Of a stretch of DNA of 47,371 bases, positions 1-9,900 are shown in pieces. Below the pieces are notes generated by a model, which worked only from the letters and a program-made list of their open reading frames with translations, ran no database searches and was not told the origin of the DNA. Within the stretch, counting starts at the first letter, position 1, and every line of letters begins with the position of its first letter. The stretch is from Hymenobacter coccineus. GTDB taxonomy: Bacteria > Bacteroidota > Bacteroidia > Cytophagales > Hymenobacteraceae. Location of the stretch: positions 1 through 47,371 of the forward strand of contig NZ_MDZA01000166.1 of NCBI RefSeq assembly GCF_001816125.1, written 5' to 3'. The position numbers and the translations under genes were made by a program.

Positions 1-275
1 GCCAGTGGGGGCCCCGGGATGGGCAGCGCCGCCGCGGGGGCCCCGGCGGGCAGCTCGGCCAGCACCCAGGCCACGGCGGGGGCGGGGGCGGCGGCCGGCC
101 ACAGCGCAGGCATGGGCAGGGCCGGGTAGGCGGCGGCAAACAGCAGCGCAAACGCCAAGTACGCCCGGTTCAGCGTGAAAAACGTGAGCGGGCGCAGCAG
201 CCCGAAGTAGGCCGCCGCAAACAGCAGCAGCACCGCGTGGGCCTTGAGCAGGTAGAGCAACGGCGCGGACAGCAT
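1..275 (-). CDS. BlaR1-like M56 family membrane protein (N-terminal part, runs off window)
   Basis: Partial gene reading off the left edge; about 91 residues are visible. They form hydrophobic membrane segments separated by a short stretch that reads LNRAYLAFALLFA, typical of the N-terminus of M56/BlaR1 sensor metallopeptidases of Bacteroidota. The ATG lies 2 nt past the TAG stop of the upstream blaI-like gene, so the two are almost certainly one operon. In the family, the membrane peptidase senses a signal and inactivates its partner BlaI/MecI repressor by proteolysis. The zinc-binding HExxH motif would lie outside the window and cannot be checked. Family assignment leans on the BlaI neighbour as much as on the sequence. 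Confidence 0.7.
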   Translation of the reverse strand, partial: MLSAPLLYLLKAHAVLLLFAAAYFGLLRPLTFFTLNRAYLAFALLFAAAYPALPMPALWPAAAPAPAVAWVLAELPAGAPAAALPIPGPPL

Positions 276-277
276 GG

Positions 278-652
278 CTACTCGGCCTTTTTGTCGCCGC
301 CCTCGATGAGGCGGAGAATGTCTTGCAAATCGGCGGCGCTAACCTTCTCCTCCTTGGCAAAGAAGGACACCAACTCCTTATAGGAGCCGCGGAAATGCTC
401 CTTCACCAGGGCCCCCAGCGAGCGGCGCTGGTAGTCGTCGGCCGATACCAGGGGGCTGAAGCGAAAGGAGTTGCCGAGCTTTTCGGCGTGCACGTAGCCC
501 TTGCGCTCCAGGTTGCGCAGGGTGCTGGCCAGCGTGGTGTAGGGCGGGCGCGGGGCGGGCAGGCCGTCGAGCACGTCCTTCACGAAGGCCCCGCTGGGCA
601 GGGGCCACAGGGCGCGTAGGGCATCTTCTTCGGGTTGGGTGAGGCGTTCCAT
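278..652 (-). CDS. BlaI/MecI/CopY family transcriptional repressor
   Basis: A 124-residue winged-helix repressor. The opening RLTQPEEDALRALW, then PPYTTLASTLRNLERKGYV in the recognition-helix region, and a C-terminal dimerisation helix ending in a charged tail are the normal layout and length for BlaI/MecI/CopY proteins. A TTG one codon upstream could also start translation, but ATG at 652 is preferred. The gene is directly followed by an M56/BlaR1-like gene (2-nt gap), giving a repressor-sensor operon. A perfect 17-bp inverted repeat 8 nt upstream of the start is the expected operator, so autoregulation is likely. Inducer and regulon are unknown; no beta-lactamase lies in the window. Confidence 0.9.
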   Translation of the reverse strand: MERLTQPEEDALRALWPLPSGAFVKDVLDGLPAPRPPYTTLASTLRNLERKGYVHAEKLGNSFRFSPLVSADDYQRRSLGALVKEHFRGSYKELVSFFAKEEKVSAADLQDILRLIEGGDKKAE

Positions 653-660
653 CAAGTTGA

Positions 661-698
661 ATTACGATTGTTTCGTAAATCTACGAAACAATCGTAAT
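661..698. promoter_or_regulatory. Putative BlaI operator: perfect 17-bp inverted repeat
   Basis: ATTACGATTGTTTCGTA at 661-677 is matched exactly by its reverse complement at 682-698, with a 4-nt centre. It sits just upstream of the blaI-like start (ATG at 652), where BlaI-family dimers bind their own promoters. No T-tract follows, so a terminator is unlikely. The operator role is inferred from position and symmetry. Confidence 0.75.
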
Positions 699-832
699 AG
701 ATGTTCTGCCGCGCCGAAAATATTTTTTTACCGCTGGTTAGCCCCGTTTCCCGAACACTCTGCTCAGCGCGCCTTACCCCCGGCGCCATGCGCACGCGCC
801 GGGGCCTCAACGGCTCCCTCCTAACGGCTACT

Positions 833-1279
833 TTAAGTGGCGGATCTGCTGACCGCATCTTGGCTTTGTTGCTGCGCGTACAGCCACGCCACGGCCGCGC
901 CCTCGTCGCCGAAAAAGGCCACCGCGAACGGCCGGCCCTCGTAGTCCCCCACGTCGGCAAACCCGGGGCCCTCCCGTATGGCCTGGTGCAGGGCCGGGCT
1001 GGTGAGGTAGGCCACGCACAGTTGGGGCCCGAGCCGAAGGGCCATGGCGGGGAAGTACTCGCTGAGCAGCCACGCGGTGGTGGCCGGGTCGTTGGCAGTG
1101 CGGCGGCGGATGTCTTGCAGCCAGTAGCGGCAGTCGGCGGCGTGGGCGTGGGCCGTCAGGCGCTCATAAGCGGCGGGCAGGGCCGCTGGGTCGGGCTGGT
1201 AACCCCAGCGGCCCACCAGAATGCCGAGGTCGGCGCGGTGCACGATGTCGAGCAAGGCCTGCGAATCGGGTATAGACAT
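833..1279 (-). CDS. Small STAS/SEC14-like hypothetical protein
   Basis: A 148-residue protein of a type common in Hymenobacter but without an established function. The ATG at 1279 (MSIPDSQ) is preferred over a non-ATG start 14 codons upstream that would crowd the end of the MFS gene. The central part (LGILVGRWGYQP, then CRYWLQDIRRR and WLLSEYFPAMALRLG) has an alternating strand-helix pattern resembling the STAS/SEC14-like fold of small bacterial regulators. A related protein lies at the other end of the window (46752-47170). It follows the MFS transporter on the same strand after a 44-nt gap and could be co-transcribed with it. The fold is inferred; no catalytic residues are evident. Confidence 0.6.
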   Translation of the reverse strand: MSIPDSQALLDIVHRADLGILVGRWGYQPDPAALPAAYERLTAHAHAADCRYWLQDIRRRTANDPATTAWLLSEYFPAMALRLGPQLCVAYLTSPALHQAIREGPGFADVGDYEGRPFAVAFFGDEGAAVAWLYAQQQSQDAVSRSAT

Positions 1280-1323
1280 AAAAATAGATAAAACAGGATA
1301 ACGAAAATGGGGCTTCCCCAAAG

Positions 1324-2589
1324 CTAGTGTAGGGCCGCCACCGGGCCGGCCGCGTCCGCGGTGGCGGCAGGGTACTTGCGCAGCGTGCGCAGGGCCAGCA
1401 CGGCGCTGGCCAAGGTGAGCACGGCCCCCAGCGCAAACGGGGCCCCAGGGAACTCAACCGCCGCGCCGGGCCCGGTAAAGACGGCAAACAGGTGCGTCAT
1501 GAACAGGGGCCCCACCACGCCGGTGAGGCTGATGAGGCTGGTGAGGGCCCCCTGCAACTCGCCCTGCTCGGTGGCCGGCACCTGGCCCGAAATGGTGCCC
1601 TGCAACGCCGGCCCCGCGATGCCGCCTAAGCAGTACGGCACCAAAAAGGCAAACATCATCCAGCCGCGCGTGGCGAAGGCAAATAGCACAAAACCAAGCG
1701 CGTAGCACAGTAGCCCCACCACAATGGCGCGCGGGGCCCCCAGCTTCGGGATGGCCACCCGCACCAGCCCGCCCTGCACCAGGGCCGTGAACAAACCCAC
1801 CGCGCCCAACGAGTAGCCCACCAGCTTGGTCCCCCAGCCAAACTTGTAGATGGTGTAGAACGTCCAGATGGACTGCGTGGCCGAGCCAGCCAAGTAGATG
1901 AGCACCAGCGAAGCCACCAGCCCCAGGATGACCGGGTAGCGCCCCAGCCGCAGCAGCGAGGACACGGGGTTGGCGCGGGACCAGGCGAAGGGCCGCCGCC
2001 GGTCGGCGGGCAGCGACTCGGGCAGCACGAAGTAGCCGTAGCAGAAGTTGACCAAACTCAGGACCGCCGCGGCCATAAACGGCACCCGGGGCCCCCAGGT
2101 GGCCAGCACCCCGCCCAGCGCCGGCCCGATGATAAAGCCTACCCCAAAGGCCGCCCCCACCAACCCGAAGTTCTGGCTGCGCTTTTCGGGCGTGCTGATG
2201 TCGGCGATGTAGGCCGTGGCCGTGGTGAAGCTGGCCCCCGTGATGCCCGCCAGCACCCGGCCCACAAACAGCCAGGCCAACGTGGGCGCGAAGCTAAGAA
2301 ACACGTAATCAAGCCCCAACCCTAGCAACGCGGCCAGCAGCACCGGCCGCCGCCCCAGCCGGTCGCTTAGGGCCCCCACCACCGGCGCGCACAGAAACTG
2401 GGCCCCCGCGTAGGCAAACGACAGCCACCCCGCGTACACCGACGCCCGGCTGATGCCCTCGCCCGTGAGCTGCTCGAGCAGCTTGGGCAGCACCGGAATG
2501 ATGATGCCAATCCCAATGACGTCGATGAGTATGGTGACGAAAATAAAACCCAGGGCGGCGGGACGGGGCGAAGAGCTAGGAGCGGGCAT
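1324..2589 (-). CDS. MFS transporter, TetA-like (DHA1 family)
   Basis: A 421-residue, 12-segment major facilitator protein. The first helix ([21 protein letters not shown]), the cytoplasmic loop motif [14 protein letters not shown] between helices 2 and 3, and the antiporter-type motif in helix 5 ([19 protein letters not shown]) match the tetracycline/proton antiporter branch of DHA1 pumps. It would sit in the inner membrane and export a small molecule in exchange for protons. Similar chromosomal TetA-like genes are common in Bacteroidota and do not by themselves show tetracycline resistance. The ATG at 2589 (MPAPSS) is chosen over one 7 codons upstream because hydrophobic sequence starts soon after it. 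It is divergent from tRNA-fMet. Confidence 0.88.
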   Translation of the reverse strand: MPAPSSSPRPAALGFIFVTILIDVIGIGIIIPVLPKLLEQLTGEGISRASVYAGWLSFAYAGAQFLCAPVVGALSDRLGRRPVLLAALLGLGLDYVFLSFAPTLAWLFVGRVLAGITGASFTTATAYIADISTPEKRSQNFGLVGAAFGVGFIIGPALGGVLATWGPRVPFMAAAVLSLVNFCYGYFVLPESLPADRRRPFAWSRANPVSSLLRLGRYPVILGLVASLVLIYLAGSATQSIWTFYTIYKFGWGTKLVGYSLGAVGLFTALVQGGLVRVAIPKLGAPRAIVVGLLCYALGFVLFAFATRGWMMFAFLVPYCLGGIAGPALQGTISGQVPATEQGELQGALTSLISLTGVVGPLFMTHLFAVFTGPGAAVEFPGAPFALGAVLTLASAVLALRTLRKYPAATADAAGPVAALH

Positions 2590-2694
2590 AAGCGGCGAAA
2601 AGACCCGCAAAAATAGCCGCTCCGCCCCCGCCGTTGCATTTTTTCGCGCTGATACTCACCGTTTCGGGTCGTCCACCGCACCAATTGCGCACAT

Positions 2695-2728
2695 TTTGCG
2701 GCTTTTCTTAAAATTTGTATTACCTTTG
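2695..2728 (+). promoter_or_regulatory. Bacteroidota-type promoter of tRNA-fMet (-33 TTTG, -7 TACCTTTG)
   Basis: TTTG at 2695-2698 is followed after 22 nt by TACCTTTG at 2721-2728, a match to the Bacteroidota primary sigma consensus (TTTG, about 19-21 nt, TAnnTTTG). Transcription would start around 2735, a few bases before the tRNA. The -7 box lies in a tandem 10-bp repeat, TTTGTATTAC at 2714-2723 and 2725-2734. Confidence 0.6.
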
Positions 2729-2740
2729 TATTACAAACAG

Positions 2741-2813
<73 letters not shown>

Positions 2814-2816
2814 CCT

Positions 2817-2853
2817 AAAAGGCCGTTTTCCGACAGGAAAACGGCCTTTTTTT
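2817..2853 (+). terminator. Intrinsic terminator of tRNA-fMet
   Basis: Strong hairpin with stem AAAAGGCCGTTTTCC pairing with GGAAAACGGCCTTTT, loop GACA, followed by a run of T. It starts three bases after the tRNA discriminator base. Confidence 0.9.
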
Positions 2854-2924
2854 GTTATTCGATTCAGCTAGAAGCCAAGGGGTTTGCCAGCGGCCGAAAG
2901 GTCCTGCTTGCTTTTGGCGCTAAT

Positions 2925-2964
2925 AGAAAAGGCCGGGGCCCCACGTGGGGCCCCGGCCTTTTCT
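2925..2964. terminator. Perfect 40-bp palindrome, probable terminator of the SDR gene
   Basis: A perfect palindrome centred on ACGT at 2943-2946, with AGAAAAGGCC at its left edge and the complement at its right. A GC-rich stem flanked by A-runs and T-runs makes an intrinsic terminator for the minus-strand SDR gene ending at 2982. It would also stop read-through from the left. Confidence 0.75.
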
Positions 2965-2981
2965 GTTGGCGGGCCAACTCC

Positions 2982-3698
2982 TTACGGATTGGTGCTCCAC
3001 ATGCCGGCTTCCTTGATGAAGATGCGGCGGTTGAGCTTGAGCTGTGCCACCATGAACTCAGCCAGGTCTTCGGGCTGCATCACTTTTTCGGGGTTGCCGT
3101 CGGTGAGGCCGCTGCCCATGGCCAGTTCCGTGGCCACCGTGCTCGGCGTGAGGGCCGACACGCGGATGTTCTGCTTGCGCACCTCCTGCATCAGCGCCTC
3201 GGTGAGGCCCAGTAGGGCAAACTTGCTGGCGCTGTAGGCGCTGCTGCCCGCCGAAGCGCGCTGCCCCGAGGTGGAGGCCACGTTGATGATGTCGCCCGTT
3301 TGCCGCTCCAGCATGCTCGGCAGCACGGCGCGCGTCACGTAGTACACGCCCATCAGGTTCACCTGGATGATGTGCTCCCAGTCAGCCGGCTCCATCTCGA
3401 GGAACTTGGCGAAGGTGCCGATGCCGGCGTTGTTGATGAGGATGTCGATGGGCCCCAGAGCCTGCTGAATCTGGGCCACGGCGGCTTCCACGGCGGCGCG
3501 GTCGGCCACGTCGGCGGCGGCCACGGCGGTTTTCACGCCCAGGGCTTGCAGTTCCTTGGCTACTTCTTGCAGCTGGCTTTCGGTGCGGGCCAGCAGGCCC
3601 ACGTGCACGCCTTCGTGGGCCAGGGCCACGGCCGTGGCGCGGCCGATGCCTTTGCCGGCGCCGGTTACCAGGGCGATTTTTCCTTTGAGGGATTCCAT
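2982..3698 (-). CDS. SDR family NAD(P)-dependent oxidoreductase (FabG-like 3-ketoacyl reductase)
   Basis: A 238-residue classical short-chain dehydrogenase/reductase. The nucleotide-binding motif TGAGKGIG is near residue 13, NNAG is near residue 90, and the catalytic serine and YxxxK (YSASK) are near residues 143-159. It would reduce or oxidise a carbonyl or hydroxyl using NAD(P)(H) in the cytoplasm. The closest general type is 3-ketoacyl-ACP reductase, but substrate cannot be assigned. The C-terminus ([13 protein letters not shown]) is the usual one in Bacteroidota homologues. It stands alone between a palindromic terminator and the divergent HAD gene. The leader before the ATG is A-rich (AACAAAAACATG) with no Shine-Dalgarno sequence. 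Confidence 0.9.
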   Translation of the reverse strand: MESLKGKIALVTGAGKGIGRATAVALAHEGVHVGLLARTESQLQEVAKELQALGVKTAVAAADVADRAAVEAAVAQIQQALGPIDILINNAGIGTFAKFLEMEPADWEHIIQVNLMGVYYVTRAVLPSMLERQTGDIINVASTSGQRASAGSSAYSASKFALLGLTEALMQEVRKQNIRVSALTPSTVATELAMGSGLTDGNPEKVMQPEDLAEFMVAQLKLNRRIFIKEAGMWSTNP

Positions 3699-3814
3699 GT
3701 TTTTGTTCGTTTAATAGGGCCCCGTATAACCGTGGGGGCCCCCAGGGGTTTTAGGGCTTCACCTTGGCGCGCCAGGGCCCCACGCGGGGCCAGCGGCGCG
3801 CGCTTTCTTTGCGC

Positions 3815-4486
3815 ATGCCCTATTCCACACTACTTTTCGACTACGACGGCACCCTGTGCGACACCCGCCAGGCCATTTACCACAGCCTCCAGCAAGTATT
3901 CCGCCTGCACCGCGCGCCGGTGCCCACCACGGCCGCCCTTGATGAAGTGGTGACGCTGGGCCTGCCCACCCTCGAAATCCTGAACCTGCTGCACCCCACC
4001 GGCACCGACGCCGACGTATCGGCCTGGGTGCCCGCCTACCGCGCCATCTACGCCGCCGAGGGCGAACCGCTGGTGCAACCCTTCGCCGGGGCCCCCGAAG
4101 TGCTGGCCGAGCTGCAAGCCGCCGGCTACGGCCTGGCCTACGTCAGCAACAAGAACATCGTCACCCTGGGCACGTCGCTCGACCGGCTCGACTTGCGCCG
4201 CTACGCCTCGCTCATTGTGGGCGAGGGCAGCTTTCCTGGCCGCGCCTTGGCCCTCAAGCCAGCCCCCGACATGTTCTACGAAGTAGTGCAGCCACACTTC
4301 CTGGGTACGCCTGCCACCAACATGCTAATGATTGGCGACACGCCCTCCGACTTACTTTTCGCCCGCAGCGCCGGCGTGCCGAGTTGCTGGGCCGCCTACG
4401 GCTTCGGCGACGCCGTTACCTGCATGGCCCTGGGGCCCCAGCACCACATTAGCGACGTGCGCGACGTGCTGGATTTGGTGGAATGA
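3815..4486 (+). CDS. HAD family hydrolase (phosphoglycolate phosphatase-like)
   Basis: A 223-residue haloacid dehalogenase-fold phosphatase. Motif I is FDYDGTLCD at residues 7-15 (nucleophile Asp), motif II is YVSNKN with the conserved Ser, the Lys of motif III is in LKPAPDMF, and motif IV is GDTPSDLLFARSAG with the Mg-binding Asp pair. The alpha-helical cap between motifs I and II places it with Gph/PGMB-type enzymes acting on small phosphorylated metabolites. The ATG at 3815 puts motif I at its usual distance from the N-terminus; upstream in-frame codons add an Arg-rich tail unlike the family. No operon partner. Confidence 0.88.
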   Translation: MPYSTLLFDYDGTLCDTRQAIYHSLQQVFRLHRAPVPTTAALDEVVTLGLPTLEILNLLHPTGTDADVSAWVPAYRAIYAAEGEPLVQPFAGAPEVLAELQAAGYGLAYVSNKNIVTLGTSLDRLDLRRYASLIVGEGSFPGRALALKPAPDMFYEVVQPHFLGTPATNMLMIGDTPSDLLFARSAGVPSCWAAYGFGDAVTCMALGPQHHISDVRDVLDLVE

Positions 4487-4594
4487 GTGAATATGCACCC
4501 AGCTAGCGCTTTATCTCCTAATCTATTTTAGATTTAACGTATGATAACTCGCGCTAAATTGATTCACTCCTGCATCCTACAGCCTAGTTTATAA

Positions 4595-5251
4595 ATGCCA
4601 ACTTCTATGTGGAATATTTTTCGTAGGCCTACCCTTGGGCTATTAACAAGCAGCCTTGCGATAATCTACAGTATTCCAGCCTTTCTCTACTCGTTAACAT
4701 TAAAAGGTGGCGAGAGTCTTATAGCATTATTATACATCTATTTATTTTTAGCTGCTGTAGTTACTATCATGATTGATAGACTACTGATTGATAAATTCAG
4801 AAAAATATTAACAGTCAGTATATTAGAATTAATACTATTTGTATCTGCATTTTTATTAATATCAGCAAAATTCAAGTATGATAGCAGAAAGGCAATTATA
4901 AACATTTTGAATAATAAAAGTGACTACACAATTATTATAAAAGATAGTAGCGGTTTCAAAGCCGATAAATTCACTAAAAAGGACTTGTTTGATAAACAGT
5001 TAAACTTTGTTGACAACACAGGCATAATTTATTTGGATGGCAAAAGCTTGTCAGAATACACTATTGAAATTCAAGGTGTGGGAATTAGTCAAACCACTCA
5101 TAACGGTTACAAGCCAGAATACAATTATGACTGGGAATTTATTTATGACAGCAGTAAGTATAATTACAGTGATAAAAAAATTGACAGCTTGGTCCAAGTT
5201 AGCTTAGGACCCAAGGTAAGCTTGCACAATCCCGATTTCCACGGTTTTTAA
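4595..5251 (+). CDS. AT-rich orphan membrane protein of unknown function
   Basis: A 218-residue protein I do not recognise. The N-terminal half has about three hydrophobic segments (near residues 14-35, 40-62 and 70-90). The rest is a soluble domain rich in Lys, Asp, Asn, Ile and Tyr, ending NPDFHGF. Codon use is sharply different from every neighbour, with many A/T-ending codons in a window otherwise dominated by G/C-ending ones. The DNA from about 4490 to 5270 is AT-rich as a block. This points to recent acquisition or an orphan islet, although no integrase, att-like repeat or IS end is visible beside it. An ATG 4 codons further in (MWN) is an alternative start. Confidence 0.65.
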   Translation: MPTSMWNIFRRPTLGLLTSSLAIIYSIPAFLYSLTLKGGESLIALLYIYLFLAAVVTIMIDRLLIDKFRKILTVSILELILFVSAFLLISAKFKYDSRKAIINILNNKSDYTIIIKDSSGFKADKFTKKDLFDKQLNFVDNTGIIYLDGKSLSEYTIEIQGVGISQTTHNGYKPEYNYDWEFIYDSSKYNYSDKKIDSLVQVSLGPKVSLHNPDFHGF

Positions 5252-5270
5252 TTATTACAATAAATAAAAA

Positions 5271-5320
5271 ATCACAGACAAGTACGCCGTGCAGCACCGC
5301 ACGGCGTACTTGTCTGTGAT
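5271..5320 (-). terminator. Intrinsic terminator of the gltBD operon
   Basis: Perfect 22-bp inverted repeat (5271-5292 and 5299-5320) with a 6-nt loop. On the minus strand it begins 24 nt past the gltD stop and is followed by TTTTTTATT, so it is oriented to end gltD transcription. On the plus strand no T-run follows, so it is a weaker stop for the AT-rich gene. Confidence 0.85.
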
Positions 5321-5343
5321 CTTAAGAAACAGGACTAATTATT

Positions 5344-6813
5344 TCACGCAAACATGCCCACCGCGTTCTTGCTTGGCAGTGCCGTCTGCCCCGTTAGGAA
5401 CAAGTCGATTTGACGGGCGGCTTCGCGGCCTTCGGAAATGGCCCAGACGACCAGCGACTGGCCGCGGCGCATGTCGCCGGCCACGAACACGCTGGGCACG
5501 CTGGTTTGGTAGGTGGTTTCGGGCGCTTTCACAAGGCCATTGGCGTCCACGGCTACGCCGAGCTGGGCCAGCACGCCCTCGTAGGGATTGGCTTGGAAAC
5601 CCATGGCCAGCAGCACCAGCTCGCAGGGAATTTCGCGGGTCGAGTTTGGCACTTCTTCTGAGGTGAGGCGGCGGCCCATGGCGTCGGTTTCCCAGGTCAC
5701 GTCGCTCACTTGCAGGGCCCTAACGTGGCCGTTTTCGTCGCCCAGAAACGCCTTGGTGCTGATGCCCCAGTGGCGCTGGCAGCCCTCTTCGTGCGAGCTG
5801 CTGGTGCGGAACACCGTGGGGTAGTGCGGCCAGGGTGTGTGGGCCGGCCGCTCGTTGGAAGGCTGGTTCATGAGGGCGAACTGGGCCACGGCGGTGGCCT
5901 GCTGGCGGTTGGCGGTACCCACGCAGTCGGAACCCGTGTCGCCGCTGCCAATCACCACCACGTGCTTGTCCGTGGCCAGGATGTCGGGGCCCTGGACGGG
6001 GATGCTGCTCACGCGGCGGTTTTGCTGGCCGAGGTAGTCCATGGCGTAGTGGATGCCGGCCAGTTCGCGGCCGGGCAGCGGCAGGTCGCGCGGGGCAATG
6101 GCGCCGCCGGCCAGCACCACGGCGTCGAAGCTGCGCTGGAGCTCGGCGGCGGGCAGGTCGCGGCCCACTTCCACGTTGCAGCGGAACGTGATGCCGTCCT
6201 TTTCCATCAGCTCGATGCGGCGGTCAATCACCCATTTCTCCAGCTTGAAATCGGGCACGCCGTAGCGCAGCAGGCCCCCGGGCTGCTCGTCGCGCTCGAA
6301 CACCGTGACGGTGTGGCCGGCCTTGGCCAGTTGCGCGGCCACCGCCAGCCCGGCGGGCCCCGAGCCCACCACGGCCACCGTTTTGCCGGTTTTCAGCACC
6401 GGCGCGGTGGGGTGCACGTAGCCTTTCTCGAAGGCAATTTCGATGATGTGCTTCTCGATTTCCTCGATGGCCACCGGCGTGCTGTGGATGCTCAGCACGC
6501 AGGCCGACTCGCAGGGCGCGGGGCAGATGCGGCCCGTGAACTCGGGGAAGTTGTTGGTGGTGGTGAGGATCTGGTAGGCGTCCTCCCAGTCCTGCCGGTA
6601 CACGGCCTCGTTGAACTCAGGGATGATGTTGCCCAGCGGGCAGCCCGAGTGGCAAAACGGGATGCCGCAGTTCATGCACCGGGCCGCCTGCTGGTGCAGC
6701 GCCTCGGGCGGGTACAGGCCGATGAACTCCTGGTAGTTGGTGGTGCGCACCTGCGGGGCCTCCTTGGCGGGCAGTGCGCGCTCGAATTGCTTGAAACCGG
6801 TGATGTTGCCCAT
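5344..6813 (-). CDS. gltD: Glutamate synthase, small (beta) subunit
   Basis: A 489-residue NADPH-dependent glutamate synthase beta subunit. The N-terminal domain has the two cysteine groups that bind 4Fe-4S clusters ([14 protein letters not shown] near residues 45-58, then [11 protein letters not shown]). It is followed by an FAD-binding [16 protein letters not shown] motif and an NAD(P)H-binding [13 protein letters not shown] motif, closing with the conserved [18 protein letters not shown]. The enzyme passes electrons from NADPH to the large subunit, which makes two glutamates from glutamine and 2-oxoglutarate. ATG at 6813 ([14 protein letters not shown]) is the family start. It lies downstream of gltB on the same strand, separated by 135 nt holding a REP-like inverted repeat. 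Confidence 0.96.
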   Translation of the reverse strand: MGNITGFKQFERALPAKEAPQVRTTNYQEFIGLYPPEALHQQAARCMNCGIPFCHSGCPLGNIIPEFNEAVYRQDWEDAYQILTTTNNFPEFTGRICPAPCESACVLSIHSTPVAIEEIEKHIIEIAFEKGYVHPTAPVLKTGKTVAVVGSGPAGLAVAAQLAKAGHTVTVFERDEQPGGLLRYGVPDFKLEKWVIDRRIELMEKDGITFRCNVEVGRDLPAAELQRSFDAVVLAGGAIAPRDLPLPGRELAGIHYAMDYLGQQNRRVSSIPVQGPDILATDKHVVVIGSGDTGSDCVGTANRQQATAVAQFALMNQPSNERPAHTPWPHYPTVFRTSSSHEEGCQRHWGISTKAFLGDENGHVRALQVSDVTWETDAMGRRLTSEEVPNSTREIPCELVLLAMGFQANPYEGVLAQLGVAVDANGLVKAPETTYQTSVPSVFVAGDMRRGQSLVVWAISEGREAARQIDLFLTGQTALPSKNAVGMFA

Positions 6814-6840
6814 TGCGGGGATTAGTTGAAATTTTAAAGG

Positions 6841-6925
6841 ATTGTCATTCCGAACGCAGTGAGAATCTGGCTTCACCGCCTGAGGGAGCAGTCATCAAAT
6901 TCCTCACTGCGTTCGGAATGACAAT
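6841..6925. repeat. REP-like inverted repeat between gltB and gltD
   Basis: A 23-bp arm at 6841-6863 (starts ATTGTCATTCCGAACGCAGT) is perfectly repeated in reverse complement at 6903-6925, with a 39-nt centre. Sequences of the type GTCATTCCGAnCGCAGnGAG are a recurrent intergenic repeat in Hymenobacter and relatives (recalled, not searched). In the operon mRNA it would fold into a long hairpin between the two cistrons. It lacks a following U-run, so it is not an obvious terminator. Confidence 0.8.
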
Positions 6926-6948
6926 GATTTATTTAATTAATAGGGCCC

Positions 6949-9900
6949 CTAGCCCGCGGCTTGCAGCTGTGCCCGTTGCAGCACCTTTTTGTATTCCGAG
7001 GGGAACACCTTCACGAAGCGGCCGGTTTCTTCGGGCCAGTTGGCGAGCAGGAAAGCGGCTTTGTCGCTGCCGGTTAGCTCGTGGTGGCGGCGCAATAGGG
7101 CCTGGATTTGGTCTTCGTCGTCGGCCGTGAGGCCTTCGAGTTCCACCATTTCCAGGTTGCAGTTTTCGGGGAACACGCCGTCGGGGTCGTAGATCCAGGC
7201 GATGCCGCCGCTCATGCCGGCGGCGAAGTTGCGCCCGGTTTTGCCCAGGATGAGGGCCCTACCGCCGGTCATGTACTCGCAGCCGTGGTCGCCCACGCCT
7301 TCGACCACCGCCGTAGCGCCCGAGTTGCGCACCGCGAACCGCTCGCCAGCCTGCCCGCGGGCAAACAGGGCCCCGGAAGTGGCGCCGTACAGCGCCACGT
7401 TGCCGATGATGATGTTGTTCTCGGGCACCAGCTTGCTTTCCGGCGCCGGGAAGATGGCCAGCTGGGCCCCGGAGAGGCCCTTGCCCACGTAGTCGTTGGC
7501 TTCGCCGGCCAAGCTGAAGGACAAGCCTTTGACCGCAAACGCCCCGAAGCTCTGCCCCGCCGAGCCTTTGAACCGGAAGTGGATGGTGCCCTCGGGCAAG
7601 CCAGCGGCGTGGTAGCGCTTCGTGATTTCGTTGGAGAGCAGCGTGCCCAGCGTGCGGTCGGTGTTGCGCACGTCGAACGAGCCGAATACCAGCCGCTGGT
7701 AGTCGAGCGCGGGTTGGGCCCGGGCTAGCAGCTCCCAGTCGAGTACGTCGGCGATGCCGTGGTCCTGGTCTTCGCTCTTATAGAGGGTGGCGCCGGTGGG
7801 GTTGGGGGCCGGGTAAAGCACACCGCTCAGGTCAACCTGCTTGGCTTTCCAATGGCCGATGCCGGCCTTGCGCTTGAGGAACTGCGAGCGGCCCACCATC
7901 TCGTTCACGGTACGGAAGCCCAGCGAGGCCATGATTTCGCGCAGCTCTTCGGCCAGGAAGCGGAATAGGTTGACGATGTGCTCGGGCTGGCCGGTGAACA
8001 GCTTGCGCAGCTCAGGGTCTTGGGTGGCCACGCCCACGGGGCAGGTGTTGAGGTGGCACTTGCGCATCATCACGCAGCCCCCGGCGATGAGGGCGGCCGT
8101 GGCTACGCCCCACTCCTCGGCCCCCAGCAGGGCGGCCACGGCCAGGTCGCGGCCGGTTTTGAGCTGGCCGTCGGCTTGCAGCACCACGCGGCTGCGCAGC
8201 TGGTTGCGCACCAGCGTCTGGTGGGCTTCGGCCAGGCCCAGCTCCCAGGGCAGGCCCGCGTGGCGGATGCTACTGAGCGGCGAGGCCCCGGTGCCGCCGT
8301 CGTAGCCCGAAATCAGAATCACGTCGGCGTGGGCCTTGGCCACGCCGGCCGCGATGGTGCCCACGCCCGCCTTGCTCACCAGCTTCACGTTGATGCGGGC
8401 GGCGCGGTTGGCGTTTTTCAGGTCGAAAATCAGCTGGGCCAGGTCTTCGATGGAGTAGATGTCGTGGTGGGGCGGCGGCGAAATCAGGCCCACGCCGGGC
8501 GTGGCGTGGCGCACCTTGGCAATCCACTCATCTACTTTGTGGCCAGGCAATTGCCCACCCTCGCCGGGCTTGGCGCCCTGGGCCATCTTGATTTGCAGCT
8601 CGTCGGCGTTGGTGAGGTAGTGGGCCGTGACGCCGAAGCGGGCCGAGGCAATCTGCTTGATGGCCGAGCGCATGGAGTCGCCGTTTTCCATCACCTCGAA
8701 GCGCATGGGGTCTTCGCCGCCCTCGCCGGTGTTGCTCTTGCCGCCGATGCGGTTCATGGCAATGGCCAGGGTGCTGTGCGCCTCGTGCGAGATGGAGCCA
8801 AACGACATGGCCCCGGTAGCGAAGCGTTTCATAATCACCTCCGCCGGCTCCACTTCTTCAAGCGCAATGGCCTCGCGGTGCTGGGCAAAGTCGAGCAGGC
8901 CCCGGATGCTGAAGGCCTGGCTGGGGTGATCGTTCAGCAGCTTGGCGTAGCGCTGGTAGGTGGCGTAGTTGTTGGTGCGGGTGGCGAGCTGGAGCAGGTG
9001 CACCGTTTCGGGGTTGAACATGTGCGCCTCGCCGCGCCGCCGCCACTGGTAGAAGCCGCCGTCGCCGAGCACCTCAGCCTCGGGCGGCGTGTTGCTGCGG
9101 AAGCCCTGGAAGTGCTTGTACAAAGTCTCGCGGGCAATCTCGTCCAGCCCCAGGCCTCCAATGCGCGTCACGGCCCCGGTGAAGTAGCGGTCCACCACTT
9201 CCTGATTGATGCCCAGAATCTCGAACACCTGGGCCCCGTGGTACGAGAGCAGGGTCGAAATGCCCATCTTGGAGAAAATCTTCAGCAGGCCGTCGTTCAC
9301 GGCCTTCACGTAGTTTTTGATCAGCTGGGGGCCCTCCAGGCGGGTTTCAAGGCGGCCATCCAAGTGCGTAGTTTGGATGGTGGCCAGCGCCAGGTAGGGG
9401 TTGATGGCGGTGGCCCCGAAAGCCAGCAGGCAGGCAAAGTGGTGCACTTCCCACACGTCGCCGGCCTCCACCACGAGGCCCACGGCACTGCGGCGGCTGA
9501 GCCGAATGAGGTGGTGGTGTACCGCCGACACGGCTAGCAGCGACGGGATGGGCGCGTGCTCCGAGTCCAGGGCCCTATCGGAGAGAATCAGTACCTCGAA
9601 GCCGTCGTTCACGGCGTCCTCCGCGTAGCGGCACAAGCGGGCCAGGCCAGCTTCGAGCGAGCCGGGCTTGCCGTCGGCCTTGAAGTAGGTCTGGAGCGTT
9701 TTGGCGTGGAACAGGCCGGTGTCGATGCTGCGCAGCTTTTCGAGCTGGTGGTTGACGAGGATGGGGTGGCGCAGGGCCACGCAGTGCCCGTGCATCTTGT
9801 CCTCGTCGAGGATGTTGCCGTTATTGCCGATGAAGGTGGCCAGGCTCATCACCAGCCGCTCCCGAATGGGGTCGATGGGCGGGTTCGTAACCTGCGCAAA

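Noticed and set aside
778..804. CCCCGGCGC/GCGCCGGGG hairpin as terminator of the STAS-like gene
   Set aside because: No T-run follows on the minus strand; such short GC palindromes are frequent by chance in this DNA.
1324..2589. Calling the TetA-like pump a tetracycline-resistance gene
   Set aside because: Chromosomal TetA-like MFS proteins are common in this group, and there is no TetR partner or mobile context here.
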